Assembly (NCBI GenBank): GCA_016867505.1
Contig: VGJH01000041.1
Location: forward strand, 1-8,427
Length of the DNA stretch: 8,427 bases
Direction: 5' to 3'
Source of the DNA: Candidatus Bathyarchaeota archaeon
Lineage (GTDB): Archaea; Thermoproteota; Bathyarchaeia; TCS64
The position numbers were made by a program, and so were the translations under genes. Below the pieces are notes generated by a model. It worked only from the letters and a program-made list of their open reading frames with translations. It had not been told where the DNA came from and made no database searches. Shown piece by piece: positions 7,055 through 8,427 of this stretch; within the stretch, counting starts at the first letter, position 1, and every line of letters begins with the position of its first letter.

Positions 7055-7099
7055 CAAGTTAATATCGTGCGTTATGGGACAGGTTCCTAAGTGAAGCAT

Positions 7100-7705
7100 A
7101 TGGGATGGCAAGAATATCAGGGTGCTACAACGATTGGCTTGATCTGTAAAAATGGTGTCATACTTGCATCAGAGAAAAGGGTTACTTATGGTTACATGCT
7201 TTCGAGCAGAAGTGGCATGAAGGTCTTTAAACTCACTGACCAGGTAGGCTTAGCATACGCGGGTTTGGTCTCAGACATGCAGGCATTAAGCAGGGAAGCA
7301 CAAGCATACGCTAACCTCTACGCCTTAGAGAACAATCGCCCAATCTCGGTAAAATCCATGGCTAAACTAATCTCAAACATGCTCTTCCAGAGACGATTAT
7401 TCCCCCTGTTGATGGAGACACTGGTTGGGGGAGTCGACGACGATGGCCCAAGCCTTTACTCTATGGATCCCGTTGGCAGCTTAATCCCAGACGACTTCAT
7501 AACTGCTGGATCAGGAGCTCCAATCGCAATGGGGGTAATCGAAGCAGAGTACAAGAAAGAAATGAGTCTAGAAGCAGGCGAAGAACTAGCATTAAAATCC
7601 ATCAAATCAGCAGTAGCACGCGACATTATGAGTGGCGATGGCGTTGACATGCTGATAATCACTAAGAAGGGAGTAGAAGAAAAACAATTCCCACTCAAAA
7701 AATAG
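7100..7705 (+). CDS. psmB: Proteasome beta-type subunit, predicted non-catalytic (Thr1 to Ala)
   Basis: A 201-residue 20S proteasome beta subunit, part of the inner rings of the protein-degrading barrel. Active archaeal beta subunits are cut before Thr1 of a G/TTTVG sequence, exposing the nucleophile. Here the aligned segment reads QG-ATTIGL, so residue 9 (mature position 1) is Ala, encoded GCT at 7124-7126. The remaining active-site positions are kept: Glu25 (17), Lys41 in SGMKVFKL (33), GSGAP with Ser138 (129), and Asp175 and Ser178 in ARDIMSG (166, 169). LVGGVDDDGPSLYSMDPVG supports the beta type, and there is no alpha N-terminal helix. ATG at 7100 is preferred because GTGA lies five bases before it; GTG at 7091 is possible and adds three residues. 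An upstream in-frame stop at 7088 bounds the start. It is likely a structural or regulatory subunit working with another active beta. The gene is richer in G+C than its neighbours. Confidence 0.93.
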   Translation: MGWQEYQGATTIGLICKNGVILASEKRVTYGYMLSSRSGMKVFKLTDQVGLAYAGLVSDMQALSREAQAYANLYALENNRPISVKSMAKLISNMLFQRRLFPLLMETLVGGVDDDGPSLYSMDPVGSLIPDDFITAGSGAPIAMGVIEAEYKKEMSLEAGEELALKSIKSAVARDIMSGDGVDMLIITKKGVEEKQFPLKK

Positions 7706-7735
7706 ATATTTAACTATTTTTCCAAATAAATTTAT

Positions 7736-7774
7736 GTGACAACATTTTATAAATTTTTAATAAATTGTTGTCAC
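7736..7774. repeat. AT-rich inverted repeat downstream of psmB
   Basis: GTGACAACA (7736-7744) and its exact complement TGTTGTCAC (7766-7774) form 9-bp arms. After one T/T mismatch, five more pairs (TTTAT with ATAAA) extend the stem to 14 of 15 pairs around a 9-base A/T loop. It lies 30 bp after the psmB stop, followed by T- and A-rich DNA. It could be a transcription terminator hairpin for the long block or a binding site for a dimeric regulator; the sequence alone does not decide. Confidence 0.55.
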
Positions 7775-7864
7775 CATTTTATATTCATGAAATATTTTAA
7801 AATTTTTTAAATGATGAGAAAATAAAAGCATTTTAATCTGTACCCCTCTTCTCTGAGTTAACTA

Positions 7865-7940
7865 GGGCTGGTAGTTCAGTGGTATGAATGCTCGGCTCGC
7901 ATCCGAGAGGTCGGGGGTTCAAATCCCCCCCAGTCCACCA
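7865..7940 (+). tRNA. tRNA-Ala (anticodon CGC), CCA encoded
   Basis: A complete cloverleaf with no intron. The acceptor stem GGGCTGG (7865-7871) pairs with CCAGTCC (7930-7936); T8-A9 follow; the D stem GTTC pairs with GAAT (7874-7877, 7886-7889); the anticodon stem CTCGG pairs with CCGAG around the loop CTCGCAT with anticodon CGC at 7898-7900; the variable loop AGGTC is short; the T stem GGGGG pairs with CCCCC around TTCAAAT. The discriminator is A73, and CCA is encoded at 7938-7940. The G3-U70 pair, the main alanine identity element, is present, agreeing with the anticodon, which reads GCG. It stands alone between AT-rich spacers; an A/T-rich stretch about 40 bp upstream (near 7819-7830) could hold its TATA box. 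Confidence 0.97.
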
Positions 7941-8115
7941 AATATTTTATTCCAAAAGGATTTAATAATTGTTTAATGAATTTTTTTAGCATAAAACCCA
8001 TTTTTATGGAAATTTACTGTGAATAAGAGTATATTATTTTGTCTGTAAACAAAATTGATGAGCGGGGTAGAATGACTGTATCTAAGGGACTGATTGACTG
8101 AAGTGAGGGAGGTAT
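7941..8115. other. AT-rich spacer between tRNA-Ala and the small membrane gene
   Basis: About 175 bp with no gene that I can support. It begins with A/T-rich DNA including a short T-run just after the tRNA, a plausible termination signal. The right half is less AT-rich and contains TTGATGA at 8055-8061 and CTGA at 8090-8093 and 8098-8101, which only loosely resemble C and D boxes of a guide RNA. Confidence 0.3.
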
Positions 8116-8427
8116 TTAACGAACATGTCTATATTTTGGAGTATTCGTTTTTCTAAATATTATAATAACGAAATAAATTAACCCAGATACTATTGCAGCA
8201 ATTGTATAAGGAGTTGAAAGCCAAGAGTTGCGTGAAGTTGAAGCAATAAATGCTACACCGATGAATACAAACATGAGTAATAAAGGTATTAGAGGACCAT
8301 TTTTTTCCCAATCAAAATTTAGCCCCTTCAAAGATTTTTCTATGTCTTGAGACCATGTTTGCTCCATTTTATTTTGTTCTCTTGTCTTCACTAATTTCTG
8401 TTCTAGTAAAGATTGAGGATTCCATAG
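8116..8427 (-). CDS. Small two-helix membrane protein, start uncertain, possibly 5'-truncated
   Basis: An unrecognised small protein ending at TAA (8116-8118). The frame is open without a stop up to the right edge, so the gene may begin outside the window. Internal start options are GTG at 8391 (91 residues) and ATG at 8367 (83 residues); neither has a convincing Shine-Dalgarno. From the GTG, residues 1-31 are polar and Glu/Gln/Lys-rich (EQTWSQDIEKSLKGLNFDWE), followed by two membrane helices at about 33-51 (PLIPLLLMFVFIGVAFIAS) and 61-79 (PYTIAAIVSGLIYFVIIIF), joined by a short TSRNSWLST loop and ended by a basic tail (RKTNTPKYRHVR). The basic C-terminus suggests that both termini face the cytoplasm. 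It does not resemble a family I know and has no functional neighbour in view. Confidence 0.65.
   Translation of the reverse strand, partial: LWNPQSLLEQKLVKTREQNKMEQTWSQDIEKSLKGLNFDWEKNGPLIPLLLMFVFIGVAFIASTSRNSWLSTPYTIAAIVSGLIYFVIIIFRKTNTPKYRHVR

Noticed and set aside
7091..7126. Thr10 of PsmB serving as the catalytic residue 1
   Set aside because: That would shorten the TTTVG segment by one residue and shift Glu17 and Lys33 out of register, whereas Ala9 at position 1 keeps every other active-site residue aligned.
8055..8101. Possible C/D box guide RNA (TTGATGA ... CTGA)
   Set aside because: The C-like and D-like boxes are present, but no convincing D' and C' pair with guide-length spacing and no terminal stem; the span is short for the class.
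8125..8181. Small plus-strand frame (18 residues) after GAGGGAGGT
   Set aside because: It lies entirely antisense to the 3' end of the small membrane gene, the spacing from the ribosome-like site is long, and the peptide shows nothing recognisable.

Overview
The window looks like chromosomal DNA from an AT-rich, probably uncultured archaeon. Evidence for Archaea is the gene content: NadM-type nicotinamide-nucleotide adenylyltransferase, an XPB helicase with its Bax1/DUF790 partner, an archaeal-type proteasome beta subunit, RNA 3'-terminal phosphate cyclase, a COG2236-type purine phosphoribosyltransferase and a CCA-encoding tRNA-Ala. Tight ATGA-type overlaps, GTGAT- or GGAGG-type ribosome sites and TATA-like boxes fit the same picture. 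I cannot fix the lineage; the TACK or Asgard groups are guesses only.

Layout. At the left edge is the 3' part of an unrecognised conserved-looking protein (+). It converges with, and overlaps by 11 bp, a purine phosphoribosyltransferase (-). Upstream of that, on the same strand, lies an SPFH/prohibitin-like membrane protein (-). A 206-bp divergent promoter region then separates it from a long rightward block: nadM, a stand-alone B3/B4-domain protein (4-bp overlap), rtcA (apparently with a CTG start), XPB helicase (TTG start), bax1 (1-bp overlap) and psmB. The block ends with a 39-bp AT-rich inverted repeat. A tRNA-Ala(CGC) follows, and a small two-helix membrane protein (-) runs to the right edge.

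How the genes relate. XPB and Bax1 form a known helicase-nuclease pair. nadM, the B3/B4 protein and rtcA are linked by spacing but only loosely by function (NAD synthesis, possible tRNA or amino-acyl binding, RNA end healing).

The main unusual point is that three machines seem to carry altered catalytic or functional motifs. The proteasome beta subunit has Ala where the Thr1 nucleophile should be, with the other active-site residues kept. XPB keeps its ATPase motifs but has lost the RED motif. Bax1 is well conserved in its N-terminal half but lacks a recognisable C-terminal nuclease signature. I see no CRISPR array, insertion sequence or phage genes.
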